A stretch of DNA of 5,395 nucleotides from Niveispirillum sp. (lineage in GTDB: Bacteria > Pseudomonadota > Alphaproteobacteria > Azospirillales > Azospirillaceae): assembly GCA_016463045.1 (NCBI GenBank), contig JAEMSB010000342.1, positions 1 to 5,395 of the forward strand, given 5' to 3'. A program made the translations under genes and the position numbers. The notes under the pieces are model-generated. The model ran no database searches, was not told where the DNA came from, and saw only the letters and a program-made list of their open reading frames with translations. Positions 1 to 5,372 of the stretch are shown here, piece by piece (position 1 is the stretch's first letter; each line of letters starts with the position of its first letter).

Positions 1-401
1 TTGGCCGCCGTGTCCATGCGCCGCACCTGTTCCACCAGCATGGCGGGTTCCAGGAATTCCCGGTCGATATAGGCGGCGATGACATCGGCGATGCGGTCGC
101 GGTTGCGCGGCACCAGGGCCGTATGCGGAATGGGCAAGCCCAGCGGATGGCGGAACAGGGCCGTCACCGCGAACCAGTCTGCTAAGCCGCCAATCATCCC
201 CGCCTCTGCCACGGCCCGCAGGGCGGGCGCGATGCCGGGCGGCATGAAGGGGGCATGGCTGACGGCCCAGCCACCGGCGGCCAGGGCCAGACAGGACCCC
301 GCCATCCAGCGGTGGCGCGACAGATCGCGGCGCAGGGCCGCATCATCGCTTTCGGCGGAAACGGGGGCGGTGATGTCGTTCAGGGGGGCGGGGTCGTGCA
401 T
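1..401 (-). CDS. DUF445 family membrane protein, N-terminal part (cut by the left edge)
   Basis: Reading the minus strand from the ATG at 401 gives 133 codons before the window ends, and the frame stays open. Residues 71-88 read GGLADWFAVTALFRHPLG, followed by LPIPHTALVPRNRDRIADVI; this is the conserved N-terminal signature of the DUF445 (YjiN-like) family as I know it. A hydrophobic stretch at about 33-50 (MAGSCLALAAGGWAVSH) is a likely first membrane segment, and residues 1-30 are polar. Family members are usually around 400 residues, so about one third is visible. Their molecular function is not established; they are regarded as membrane proteins. An in-frame TAG lies four codons upstream of this ATG, so no longer start exists. 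AAGGA abuts the ATG with almost no spacing, a poor ribosome site. The SDR gene ends 41 bp upstream on the same strand, so the two are probably co-transcribed. Confidence 0.85.
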   Translation of the reverse strand, partial: MHDPAPLNDITAPVSAESDDAALRRDLSRHRWMAGSCLALAAGGWAVSHAPFMPPGIAPALRAVAEAGMIGGLADWFAVTALFRHPLGLPIPHTALVPRNRDRIADVIAAYIDREFLEPAMLVEQVRRMDTAA

Positions 402-442
402 TCCTTGATCCTAACTTGGACGGCAACGGTCCGCCTGCGGAT

Positions 443-1366
443 TTACCCAGCCGTTACAGGCCTGACACTATTTGTCTCTGCGGCCAACTGCGCCGCCAGT
501 CCTTCCCGATAGGTGGGGTGGATCAGCCGATATTGAAGCCAGGATTTAAGCCGGTCGTTCCGGACCCGGCGATTATCGGCATAAAAGCTGGCGGCCATGG
601 TCGACATTGTTGCGGGATCGAAAGGTTCAAGTGGGGGAGGCTCGACCCCCAGCAGGGCTGCGGCATGTTCCACGACCTGGGCCGCGGGTGCGGGTTCATC
701 ATCCACGACATTATAGGCTGTGGCGGGCTGGGGCGCGGCCATGGAGGCGATGATGGCGCCGACAATATCATCGACATGGATGCGGCAGAACACCTGATCC
801 GGCTTGTCGATGCGCCGCGCCGTGCCCGCCCGCACCGTGTCAATCGCGCTGCGCCCCGGACCATAGATGCCGGGCAGGCGGAATAGATGCACCGGCAGGC
901 CGGCCTGCCGGTGCAGGGCCAGCCAACCCGCCTCCGCCGCGACCCGCCGCTGGCCGCGCGGGCCGGTGGCGTTCAGGGCGCTGTCCTCATCCACCCAGCC
1001 GCCACCGGTATCGCCATAGACGCCCGTGGTTGACAGATATCCGACCCAGCGCAGGCCAGATGCCCGCGCCGCGATATCGGCCCCGTGATGATCCAGCACG
1101 GCGTCGCCATTGGCATCGGGCGGCACCGATGACAGGATATGGGTGACCCCATTCAGTGCTGTCGCGATATCGGCCAGCGGCCTGCCCCGGTCAAAGGTGA
1201 AGGCGTCAATGCCCTGTGCGCGCAAGGCATCGGCCTTGTCCTGACCCCGCACCGTGCCGGCCAGCGACCAGCCGAGCGGACGCAGACAGTCGGCCAGATG
1301 CAGGGCCGTGTAACCCAGACCGAAGATGAACAGCCGGCCAACCGGCAGGGGGGGTGTTGCGATCAT
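443..1366 (-). CDS. Atypical extended SDR NAD(P)-dependent oxidoreductase/epimerase (YeeZ-like)
   Basis: A 307-residue soluble protein of the short-chain dehydrogenase/reductase superfamily. The N-terminal Rossmann motif reads FGLGYTALHLA (residues 15-25). STTGVYGD (112-119) supplies the tyrosine normally found at the active site. RLPGIYGPGR (163-172), RIHVDDIVGAI (195-205) and the C-terminal substrate-side motif YNVVDDEPAP (218-227) match extended SDRs. Tyr117 has no lysine four residues later, so the classical YxxxK pair is missing, as in atypical SDRs such as E. coli YeeZ; catalysis is therefore unproven and the substrate unknown. I chose the ATG at 1366 because the Rossmann fold begins ten residues later. 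The frame is open to 1477, but the extra 37 residues are not hydrophobic, do not resemble the family, and would overlap the TPR gene. The ribosome site is weak (AAAAGA). It heads a probable two-gene operon with DUF445 and diverges from the TPR gene. Confidence 0.85.
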   Translation of the reverse strand: MIATPPLPVGRLFIFGLGYTALHLADCLRPLGWSLAGTVRGQDKADALRAQGIDAFTFDRGRPLADIATALNGVTHILSSVPPDANGDAVLDHHGADIAARASGLRWVGYLSTTGVYGDTGGGWVDEDSALNATGPRGQRRVAAEAGWLALHRQAGLPVHLFRLPGIYGPGRSAIDTVRAGTARRIDKPDQVFCRIHVDDIVGAIIASMAAPQPATAYNVVDDEPAPAAQVVEHAAALLGVEPPPLEPFDPATMSTMAASFYADNRRVRNDRLKSWLQYRLIHPTYREGLAAQLAAETNSVRPVTAG

Positions 1367-1373
1367 GAATCTT

Positions 1374-1402
1374 TTGACACTTGCCAGCAGGGGACGGATC
1401 AG
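1374..1402 (+). promoter_or_regulatory. Possible promoter for the TPR gene (perfect -35, poor -10)
   Basis: TTGACA at 1374-1379 is a perfect -35 hexamer. The hexamer 17 bp downstream, GATCAG (1397-1402), matches TATAAT at only three positions. If used, the transcript would start near 1409, leaving only about nine leader bases before the ATG at 1418, so translation would be almost leaderless. It overlaps the candidate divergent promoter, so the two could interfere. Confidence 0.25.
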
Positions 1403-1404
1403 GA

Positions 1405-1434
1405 TTTGTAGCGTGCCATGAACCGAATGCTCAA
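1405..1434 (-). promoter_or_regulatory. Possible sigma-70-type promoter for the SDR-DUF445 pair
   Basis: On the minus strand TTGAGC (1434-1429) is followed after 18 bp by TACAAA (1410-1405), each four of six to the consensus. Transcription would begin near 1398, about 30 nt ahead of the SDR ATG. The -35 box lies inside the first codons of the divergent TPR gene. The match is modest, and spacing is the main support. Confidence 0.3.
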
Positions 1435-2224
1435 TATCGGGGCGTTGATCGCCCTTTTCACCCTGTGCCTGCCGCAATCCGCGCTGGCGCAGGAAGGGGC
1501 GATCTTCGCCAACCGCACCGCCTGCCTTGATCGGGCCGAGGCCTTGCCCGACTTCGCCTATGAGGAGGCAAAGCTATGGGAACGGCAGGGGGCCGGCGTC
1601 GATGCGCGCCTGTGCCAGGCACTGGCCCTGATGCTGCGCGGCGATTGGGAACTGGCGGCCCCGGCGCTGGAGGCGGTGGCGGCGGAAATGGTGCGGGAGC
1701 GCGCGACCGTGCGCGCCAATCTGCTGAGCCGGGCCGGAACCGCCTGGTCCAACGCCCATAAGCTGCCGCAGGCGGAGGCGGCGTTCGGCAAGGCCCTGGA
1801 CCTGACGCCGCGCGACCCGCAGATCCTGATGGACCGTGCCATCGCGCGCGCCGGCATGGAACGCTACTGGGAGGTGATCGCCGATCTGGACAAGGTCGTG
1901 GAACTGGCGCCCAAGATGGCAGAGGCCTGGCTGCTGCGGGCCCAGGCGCACCATCTGCTGGCGCTGGATGGCAAGTCGATGAACGATGTGGAAGAGGCGC
2001 TGCGCCTGTCGCCGCAAAGTGGGGAGGCGCTGCTGCTGCGCGGTAATCTGCGTGCCGCCAAAAGCGATATGGTGCGGGCCAAGCAGGATTGGGAATCGGT
2101 ACGCCGTGTGGCCGCCGGCACGTCCGCCGCCAATATCGCCCTGCAGAACCTGAACGCACTCGACCGCGCACAGACCGACCAGAAGCGGGAATTGAAGAAA
2201 AAGAAGGAACAGTCATCCCCTTGA
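1418..2224 (+). CDS. Secreted tetratricopeptide-repeat (TPR) protein
   Basis: A 268-residue protein with a Sec-type signal peptide: Asn-Arg near the start, a hydrophobic core at about 6-19, and a probable signal peptidase I site after SALA (residue 24), so it is probably periplasmic or otherwise exported. The mature part is a helical TPR solenoid. Three clear 34-residue repeats lie at about 101-134, 135-168 and 169-202, each ending in the typical L-x-P turn (LTPRDP, LAPKMA, LSPQSG). A weaker fourth lies at 203-236, and a degenerate one at about 64-97. Cys36 and Cys66 could form a disulfide in the periplasm. The C-terminus is strongly basic (KRELKKKK). TPR domains bind other proteins, so a scaffold role is likely, but no partner is indicated here. 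AGGA sits 13 nt before the ATG, too far for a good ribosome site. The stop codon lies inside a hairpin. Confidence 0.85.
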   Translation: MNRMLNIGALIALFTLCLPQSALAQEGAIFANRTACLDRAEALPDFAYEEAKLWERQGAGVDARLCQALALMLRGDWELAAPALEAVAAEMVRERATVRANLLSRAGTAWSNAHKLPQAEAAFGKALDLTPRDPQILMDRAIARAGMERYWEVIADLDKVVELAPKMAEAWLLRAQAHHLLALDGKSMNDVEEALRLSPQSGEALLLRGNLRAAKSDMVRAKQDWESVRRVAAGTSAANIALQNLNALDRAQTDQKRELKKKKEQSSP

Positions 2225-2241
2225 TCGTAACCGATCAAGGG
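2218..2241. repeat. Perfect 10-bp inverted repeat spanning the TPR stop codon
   Basis: CCCTTGATCG (2218-2227) and CGATCAAGGG (2232-2241) are perfect complements around a TAAC loop. The TGA stop of the TPR gene (2222-2224) is in the left arm. No T-run follows, so it is not an intrinsic terminator by itself. The right arm overlaps a competing hairpin, AGGGAG (2238-2243) with CTCCCT (2252-2257), so the two cannot fold together. Confidence 0.7.
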
Positions 2242-2266
2242 AGATTTCACGCTCCCTCAAGCGCCG

Positions 2267-2376
2267 GGCGGCGGCATCCGCCGCCTTGGCTTTCGGCGCA
2301 CGAGCGCCGGGCTGGCAGTCGCCAGCCTCCAAGCTGCCAAGGCTTAAACCTTTGGCAGCTTGGCCTGCCCCGGGGC
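2267..2376. repeat. Cluster of consecutive hairpins (REP-like or structured 3' UTR)
   Basis: In order there are: an 8-bp stem with a CAT loop (2267-2274 with 2278-2285); a 6-bp stem CGGCGC/GCGCCG with ACGA loop (2294-2309); a 7-bp stem GGCTGGC/GCCAGCC with AGTC loop (2310-2327); a 12-bp stem described separately (2329-2363); and the palindrome GCCCCGGGGC (2367-2376). The 10-mer AGCGCCGGGC occurs twice (2260-2269, 2303-2312). I see no credible gene: short frames on both strands here cross the hairpins, lack ribosome sites and have low-information Arg/Ala-rich composition. Whether this is a dispersed palindromic element, a 3' UTR that protects mRNA, or a small RNA cannot be told from one copy. 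Confidence 0.65.
2329..2363. repeat. Long near-perfect hairpin, 12-bp perfect stem
   Basis: CCAAGCTGCCAA (2329-2340) pairs perfectly with TTGGCAGCTTGG (2352-2363). Two more G-C pairs form inside (2341-2342 with 2349-2350) past one bulged T (2351), leaving a six-base loop, CTTAAA. It is the longest stem in the cluster. No T-run follows, so it does not look like a terminator. The two-arm structure with a single bulge is typical of palindromic dispersed repeats, but that identity is inferred. Confidence 0.7.
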
Positions 2377-2394
2377 TCACCCGGCCTAAAAAAT

Positions 2395-2433
2395 AAAAAG
2401 GCGCGGTACCCGTGGGCACCGCGCCTTTGTTTT
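2395..2433. terminator. Bidirectional intrinsic terminator between the TPR gene and the small-protein gene
   Basis: The stem GGCGCGGT (2400-2407) / ACCGCGCC (2418-2425), extended by A-T pairs, carries T-rich tails on both sides. Reading plus, it is followed by TTTGTTTT (2426-2433). Reading minus, it is followed by TTTTTATTTTTT. It thus ends transcripts from both convergent genes. On the minus-strand RNA the next inner pair is a G-U wobble, allowing two further G-C pairs above it and a four-base loop; on the plus-strand RNA the same position is an A-C mismatch. Together with the longer U-run, this predicts stronger termination for the small-protein transcript. Confidence 0.9.
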
Positions 2434-2448
2434 GAACCTATCACCGGA

Positions 2449-2685
2449 TCAGGCGGTGATATTCACGAAGCTGCCACGGGTACGACCAGAGGCAACCGCT
2501 TCCTGACGTTCATTGTCGGTCGGATTGGTGTTGGTCTGCTGATTATCTTGCTGGGTGGACGCGGTCTGCTGCGCCTGCTGATCAGACGGGGGCACCGGCT
2601 GAACGCGCGTATTGCTCTCCGCCGGGCGAACGCCGGGGGTCTGGAAGACAGAAGAGCTATAGGAGGAAACGCCGCTGATCGCCAT
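2449..2685 (-). CDS. Small Ser/Gln/Thr/Asn-rich protein of unknown function (78 aa)
   Basis: I do not recognise this gene as a named family. The protein begins MAISGVSSYSSSVFQTPGVR and ends GRTRGSFVNITA. Between about residues 21 and 65 it is polar and low-complexity, with repeated QQ pairs (36-37, 39-40, 45-46, 49-50). In total it has 11 Gln, 11 Ser, 9 Thr and 6 Asn, and no Lys, Leu, Cys, Trp or His. It has no signal peptide or membrane segment and is probably largely disordered. The start at 2685 is supported by GAGGT at 2695-2691, five bases ahead. The frame is open to an ATG at 2727, but that lies between the -35 and -10 boxes of its promoter and so would not be transcribed. It is monocistronic, with its own promoter and the shared terminator just past the stop. 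Real-gene status rests on these signals rather than on homology. Confidence 0.72.
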   Translation of the reverse strand: MAISGVSSYSSSVFQTPGVRPAESNTRVQPVPPSDQQAQQTASTQQDNQQTNTNPTDNERQEAVASGRTRGSFVNITA

Positions 2686-2708
2686 CACACACCTCAGTTG
2701 TTGGGCAT

Positions 2709-2737
2709 AAAATATGCTCTGTGACAAAGCCCGTCAA
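2709..2737 (-). promoter_or_regulatory. Sigma-70-type promoter of the small-protein gene
   Basis: On the minus strand TTGACG (2737-2732) is separated by exactly 17 bp from TATTTT (2714-2709). A start near 2702 would leave a leader of about 17 nt carrying the GAGGT ribosome site. The -10 region lies within a perfect inverted repeat, GCATA-AAA-TATGC (2705-2717), which might be an operator or chance. This is the best-formed promoter in the window. Confidence 0.65.
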
Positions 2738-2839
2738 TCCGCCATCAACGCAGGACCGGGCTGGCACCCATGCGCGTGTTAGGATTTCCGTAATGGAATC
2801 GTCCTGGAATCGCCGCCGCCCGGTTGGTGGGGGGCTTGC

Positions 2840-2858
2840 CCCTGGCTGGGGGCCAGGG
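2840..2858. repeat. 7-bp GC-rich inverted repeat in the divergent intergenic region
   Basis: CCCTGGC (2840-2846) pairs with GCCAGGG (2852-2858) around TGGGG. An alternative pairing of the G-run at 2829-2834 with CCCC (2839-2842) would exclude it. No T-run follows, and no function is evident. It lies in the 255 bp between the small-protein gene and the transporter gene. Confidence 0.4.
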
Positions 2859-2884
2859 TTATTGCTTGAAATATCGGACAAAAC

Positions 2885-2919
2885 CCGGCTAGCCCCATCA
2901 TACGGGGGATAATGGCCGG
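2885..2919 (+). repeat. Imperfect hairpin just upstream of the transporter start
   Basis: CCGGC (2885-2889) pairs with GCCGG (2915-2919), and inside it CCCC (2893-2896) pairs with the G-run at 2904-2908. The structure ends about 20 bp before the TTG start. If transcribed, it would lie directly ahead of the ribosome site and could affect initiation. It could equally be background from the GC-rich sequence. Confidence 0.3.
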
Positions 2920-2940
2920 ATCGGAACAGGGGTAGGCCTC

Positions 2941-4308
2941 TTGCAATCCAATGACAATGCCGGCGCTGCCGCCGGCCAGTGGTCGTCACGCTTCGCCTTC
3001 CTGATGGCCGCTATCGGCTCCTCGGTCGGGTTGGGCAATATCTGGAAATTCCCCTATATGATCGGCACGGGCGGCGGGTCTGCCTTCATGCTGGTCTATC
3101 TGATCTGTGTGCTGGCTGTGGGCCTGCCCATCCTGATCGCCGAACTGACCCTGGGCCGCATGGGCCGGCAGGGTCCCATCGAAACGCTGGTCGAACTGGG
3201 CCGCCGCTATTCGGGGCGGGCAACCTGGGGGCTGGTCGGCTGCGTCGGCGTACTGGCGGCGGTGCTGATCCTGTCCTTCTATTCCGTCGTGGCGGGATGG
3301 TCCCTGGCCTATATCCCCAAGCTGCTGATGGGCGGCATGACCGGCCTGTCGGGGGCGGAAACGGGCAAGGCCTTCAATGATTTCCTGGGCGATCCCTGGG
3401 CTCTGACCTTCTGGCACGCGCTGTTCATGCTGCTGACCATCATTCCGGTCGCGCGCGGCATCCAGGCCGGCATCGAAAAGGCCGTGGTCTGGATGATGCC
3501 GTTATTGTTCGCGCTGCTGGTCGTGCTCTGTATCTATGCCGGTATCGAGGGCGATTTCGTGGGCGGCATGGTCTATCTGTTCAAGCCGGATTTCGGGGCC
3601 GTGACCTGGGATGTGGTGTTGGCCGCCACGGGTCAGGCCTTCTTCTCGCTCTCCATCGGGCTTGGCACCATGCTGGCCTATGGCGCCTATCTGCCGAGCG
3701 GCGTGTCCATCCCCCGCACCTCGGTGGTCATCGTCTTTGCCGCCATCCTGACGGCGGTGCTGGCGGGTGCGGCCATCTTCCCTATCGTCTTCGCCAATGG
3801 CCTGAACCCGTCGGAAGGACCGGGTCTGGTATTTGTCACCCTGACCGTGGCCTTTGGCGCCATGCCGGGCGGGGCGATCTTCGGGGCCGTCTTCTTCGTG
3901 CTGCTGGCCATCGCGGCCCTGACATCCTCTGTCTCGCTGCTGGAACCGATCGTTGCGGCGTTTGCGGGCCGTGTGCGCCTATCGCGCTCGGCGCTCGCCT
4001 GGATCGGCGGTATCGTCGCCTGGGTGCTGGGCTTCCTGACCCTGTTCTCCTTCAATATCTGGTCGGATGTGCATCCGTTCGGCGGCACCCGCACCTGGTT
4101 CGACTGGATCGACTTCCTCACCTCCAACATCCTGCTGCCGCTGGGCGGCGTGATGCTGGCCCTGTTTGCGGGCTGGGTGGTGACGCGTCAGGACAGTGTC
4201 GCAGCGGTCGGGTTTGAAAGTCCGTTCTTCTATTCTCTCTGGCGCCTGCTGGTGCGCGTAGTGGCACCAATCGGAGTCGTCGCAGCGGTCGTTACAAATT
4301 TCTTCTGA
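2941..4308 (+). CDS. Sodium:neurotransmitter symporter (NSS/SNF) family transporter
   Basis: A 455-residue inner-membrane protein of the LeuT-fold NSS family, which couples Na+ entry to uptake of amino acids or related compounds. The TM1 signature reads GSSVGLGNIWKFPY (26-39), with Asn33 at the position of the Na1 ligand in LeuT. The unwound TM6 region is FFSLSIGLG (234-242), and TM8 carries ALTSS (326-330), the Thr/Ser pair that binds Na2. I count about 11 membrane segments (near 18-40, 45-70, 95-125, 157-174, 181-203, 225-250, 260-285, 312-341, 351-372, 392-415, 434-453), which with the length fits the Tyt1/MhsT-like bacterial members better than 12-helix LeuT. The start is TTG: an in-frame stop lies at 2890-2892, no ATG or GTG follows before 2941, and the next ATG (3004) would cut into TM1. 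A G-rich ribosome site (GGGGTAGG) precedes it. The substrate cannot be read from the sequence. YccF follows 43 bp later and is likely co-transcribed. Confidence 0.92.
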   Translation: MQSNDNAGAAAGQWSSRFAFLMAAIGSSVGLGNIWKFPYMIGTGGGSAFMLVYLICVLAVGLPILIAELTLGRMGRQGPIETLVELGRRYSGRATWGLVGCVGVLAAVLILSFYSVVAGWSLAYIPKLLMGGMTGLSGAETGKAFNDFLGDPWALTFWHALFMLLTIIPVARGIQAGIEKAVVWMMPLLFALLVVLCIYAGIEGDFVGGMVYLFKPDFGAVTWDVVLAATGQAFFSLSIGLGTMLAYGAYLPSGVSIPRTSVVIVFAAILTAVLAGAAIFPIVFANGLNPSEGPGLVFVTLTVAFGAMPGGAIFGAVFFVLLAIAALTSSVSLLEPIVAAFAGRVRLSRSALAWIGGIVAWVLGFLTLFSFNIWSDVHPFGGTRTWFDWIDFLTSNILLPLGGVMLALFAGWVVTRQDSVAAVGFESPFFYSLWRLLVRVVAPIGVVAAVVTNFF

Positions 4309-4351
4309 CCGCCCACATTAAAAGGGACGTCCTGAAAGGAGGGACCGCGCG

Positions 4352-4777
4352 ATGATCAATCTGCTGATGAATATCCTGTGGCTGCTGCTGTTCGGCTGGA
4401 ATGCCGGGCTGGCCTGGCTGACGGCGACGCTGGTGATGGTTATTTCCATTGTCGGCATTCCCTGGGCACGGGCCGCGCTGAACATCGCCATCTTCATGTT
4501 CTGGCCCTTTGGCCGGGTGGCGGTGTCGCGTGATGATTTGACGGGGCGCGAAGATATCGGCACCGGCCCGCTGGGCTTCATCGGCAATGTGATCTGGTTC
4601 TTGTTCGGCGGCATCTGGCTGGGCCTGGGCCACCTGATCATCGGGTTGGCCTGCTGCATCACAATCATCGGCATCCCGTTCGGCCTGCAGCATTTCAAAT
4701 TCGCGGGCCTGGCCTTTGCCCCCATCGGCAAGACCATTGTCGACCGCGAAGTTGCGGACGCTATGCGCTATCGGTAA
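4352..4777 (+). CDS. yccF: YccF domain inner-membrane protein
   Basis: A 141-residue hydrophobic protein matching E. coli YccF (148 residues) along most of its length, most clearly in IWFLFGGIWLGLGHL (81-95), CCITIIGIPFGLQHFKFA (101-118) and the P-[IV]-G-x-x-[IV]-V ending at 124-130. The family has two YccF domains, and here they are visible as an internal duplication: the half starting at Asn7 (NILWLLLFG, ISIVGIP at 31-37, WPFG at 51-54) repeats at an offset of 72 as the half starting at Asn79 (NVIWFLFGG, ITIIGIP at 103-109, APIG at 123-126). Each half has two hydrophobic stretches, giving about four membrane segments. The function is not established. AAGGAGG (4336-4342), nine bases before the ATG, is the strongest ribosome site in the window. 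It follows the transporter by 43 bp on the same strand, so the two are probably one transcript. Confidence 0.92.
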   Translation: MINLLMNILWLLLFGWNAGLAWLTATLVMVISIVGIPWARAALNIAIFMFWPFGRVAVSRDDLTGREDIGTGPLGFIGNVIWFLFGGIWLGLGHLIIGLACCITIIGIPFGLQHFKFAGLAFAPIGKTIVDREVADAMRYR

Positions 4778-4784
4778 GGCGCGG

Positions 4785-4817
4785 GGCCGGGGCGGTGCCT
4801 ATACCACCGCTCCGGCC
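4785..4817. terminator. GC-rich hairpin between convergent yccF and coq7
   Basis: GGCCGGGGCGGTG (4785-4797) pairs with CACCGCTCCGGCC (4805-4817) as a 13-bp stem with a 7-base loop. The one non-Watson-Crick position is a G-U wobble in the plus-strand RNA (C-A in the minus-strand RNA). It sits in the 46-bp gap between two facing stop codons, where a shared terminator is expected, but neither side has a T-run. It may act with Rho, or mainly protect 3' ends. Confidence 0.55.
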
Positions 4818-4823
4818 TAACCC

Positions 4824-5372
4824 TCAAATCCGCTGCGACAGCCAGATGGCGGTACGCGACCCCGCCTTGATCAGGGCGGACAGGACCGGATAGCCGGTCG
4901 CCAGCTCCGCCTCATGCGCCAGGCCGATATCCCGGTGTTCCAGTTCTTCGGCCCGGAACTGCTCGATGGTGGCCTTCAACGGCGCTTCCTCGGGGCCCAG
5001 CTGCTCGGCCTGTTCGGCATAATGCTGGTCGATCACCTCTTCCACCGCCACCGTACAGGCCATGGCGGCCCGGCTGCCCAGGGCGGCGGTGCCGGCACCC
5101 AGCGCCCAGCCGGCCAGATGCCAGACGGGCTGCAACATCGTGGGGCGTATGCCACGTTCCCGCGCCAGTTTGTTGAACGTCTCCAGATGGACCTGCTCCT
5201 GCTCCGTCATATGGCGCAGCATGGGGCCCTTATCTCCCTTGCCCAGAACGGCCATTTGCCCCGTATAGATACGGACGGCGCCATATTCACCGGCCTGATC
5301 GACGCGGATCATGCGTTCCAGGCTGGGGGCGGGATCACCTGGCAGCCGGCGCGGGCGGGCCGAGGCCGGCAC
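4824..5372 (-). CDS. coq7: 3-demethoxyubiquinol 3-hydroxylase, Coq7 family (start uncertain)
   Basis: A ferritin-like di-iron monooxygenase that hydroxylates demethoxyubiquinol in the penultimate step of ubiquinone synthesis at the membrane. From the GTG at 5372 it has 182 residues. All iron ligands expected from the human enzyme are present: Glu29 in AGEYGA, the ExxH pair Glu59/His62 in EQEQVH, Glu111 or Glu112 in AVEE, and the second ExxH Glu143/His146 in EELEHRDIG. The C-terminus SRTAIWLSQRI closely matches that of COQ7. Many proteobacteria use the flavin enzyme UbiF here instead; a Coq7 type fits an alphaproteobacterium. The start is unsure: the GTG is abutted directly by GGGGGAG, leaving no normal ribosome-site spacing, and the frame stays open to the right edge (5395) without an ATG, so the gene may begin outside the window. 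The catalytic core is complete. It stands alone on its strand here, facing yccF. Confidence 0.93.
   Translation of the reverse strand: MPASARPRRLPGDPAPSLERMIRVDQAGEYGAVRIYTGQMAVLGKGDKGPMLRHMTEQEQVHLETFNKLARERGIRPTMLQPVWHLAGWALGAGTAALGSRAAMACTVAVEEVIDQHYAEQAEQLGPEEAPLKATIEQFRAEELEHRDIGLAHEAELATGYPVLSALIKAGSRTAIWLSQRI

Noticed and set aside
416..886. Open frame of 156 codons on the plus strand opposite the SDR gene
   Set aside because: Gly/His/Asp-rich composition without recognisable motifs. The opposite strand carries the SDR motifs YNVVDDE and RIHVDDIVGAI.
1367..1477. Extension of the SDR protein by 37 residues to a start at 1477
   Set aside because: It would overlap the TPR gene start and signal peptide, and the added residues do not resemble an SDR N-terminus. 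The Rossmann strand begins properly after the ATG at 1366.
1458..2216. Open frame of 252 codons on the minus strand, opposite the TPR gene
   Set aside because: Its product is Pro/Arg/Ala-rich with no family signature, which is what high-GC third positions of the TPR gene produce antisense. The plus-strand frame has a signal peptide and clear TPR repeats.
2213..2444. Two short minus-strand frames (65 and 68 codons) over the hairpin array
   Set aside because: They have no ribosome site, lie downstream of the minus-strand terminator and have an Arg/Ala/Gly-rich composition set by the palindromes. If the block is a dispersed repeat, such frames would appear in databases as false hypothetical proteins.
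2089..2724. Long plus-strand frame from the end of the TPR gene through the intergenic region into the small-protein gene
   Set aside because: It runs through several hairpins and a strong terminator and has no ribosome site or family signature.
2908..2913. GATAAT as a possible -10 box for the transporter gene
   Set aside because: It matches five of six bases, but nothing like a -35 hexamer lies 16-18 bp upstream and no extended -10 is present. The TTGAAA at 2866-2871 is too far away.
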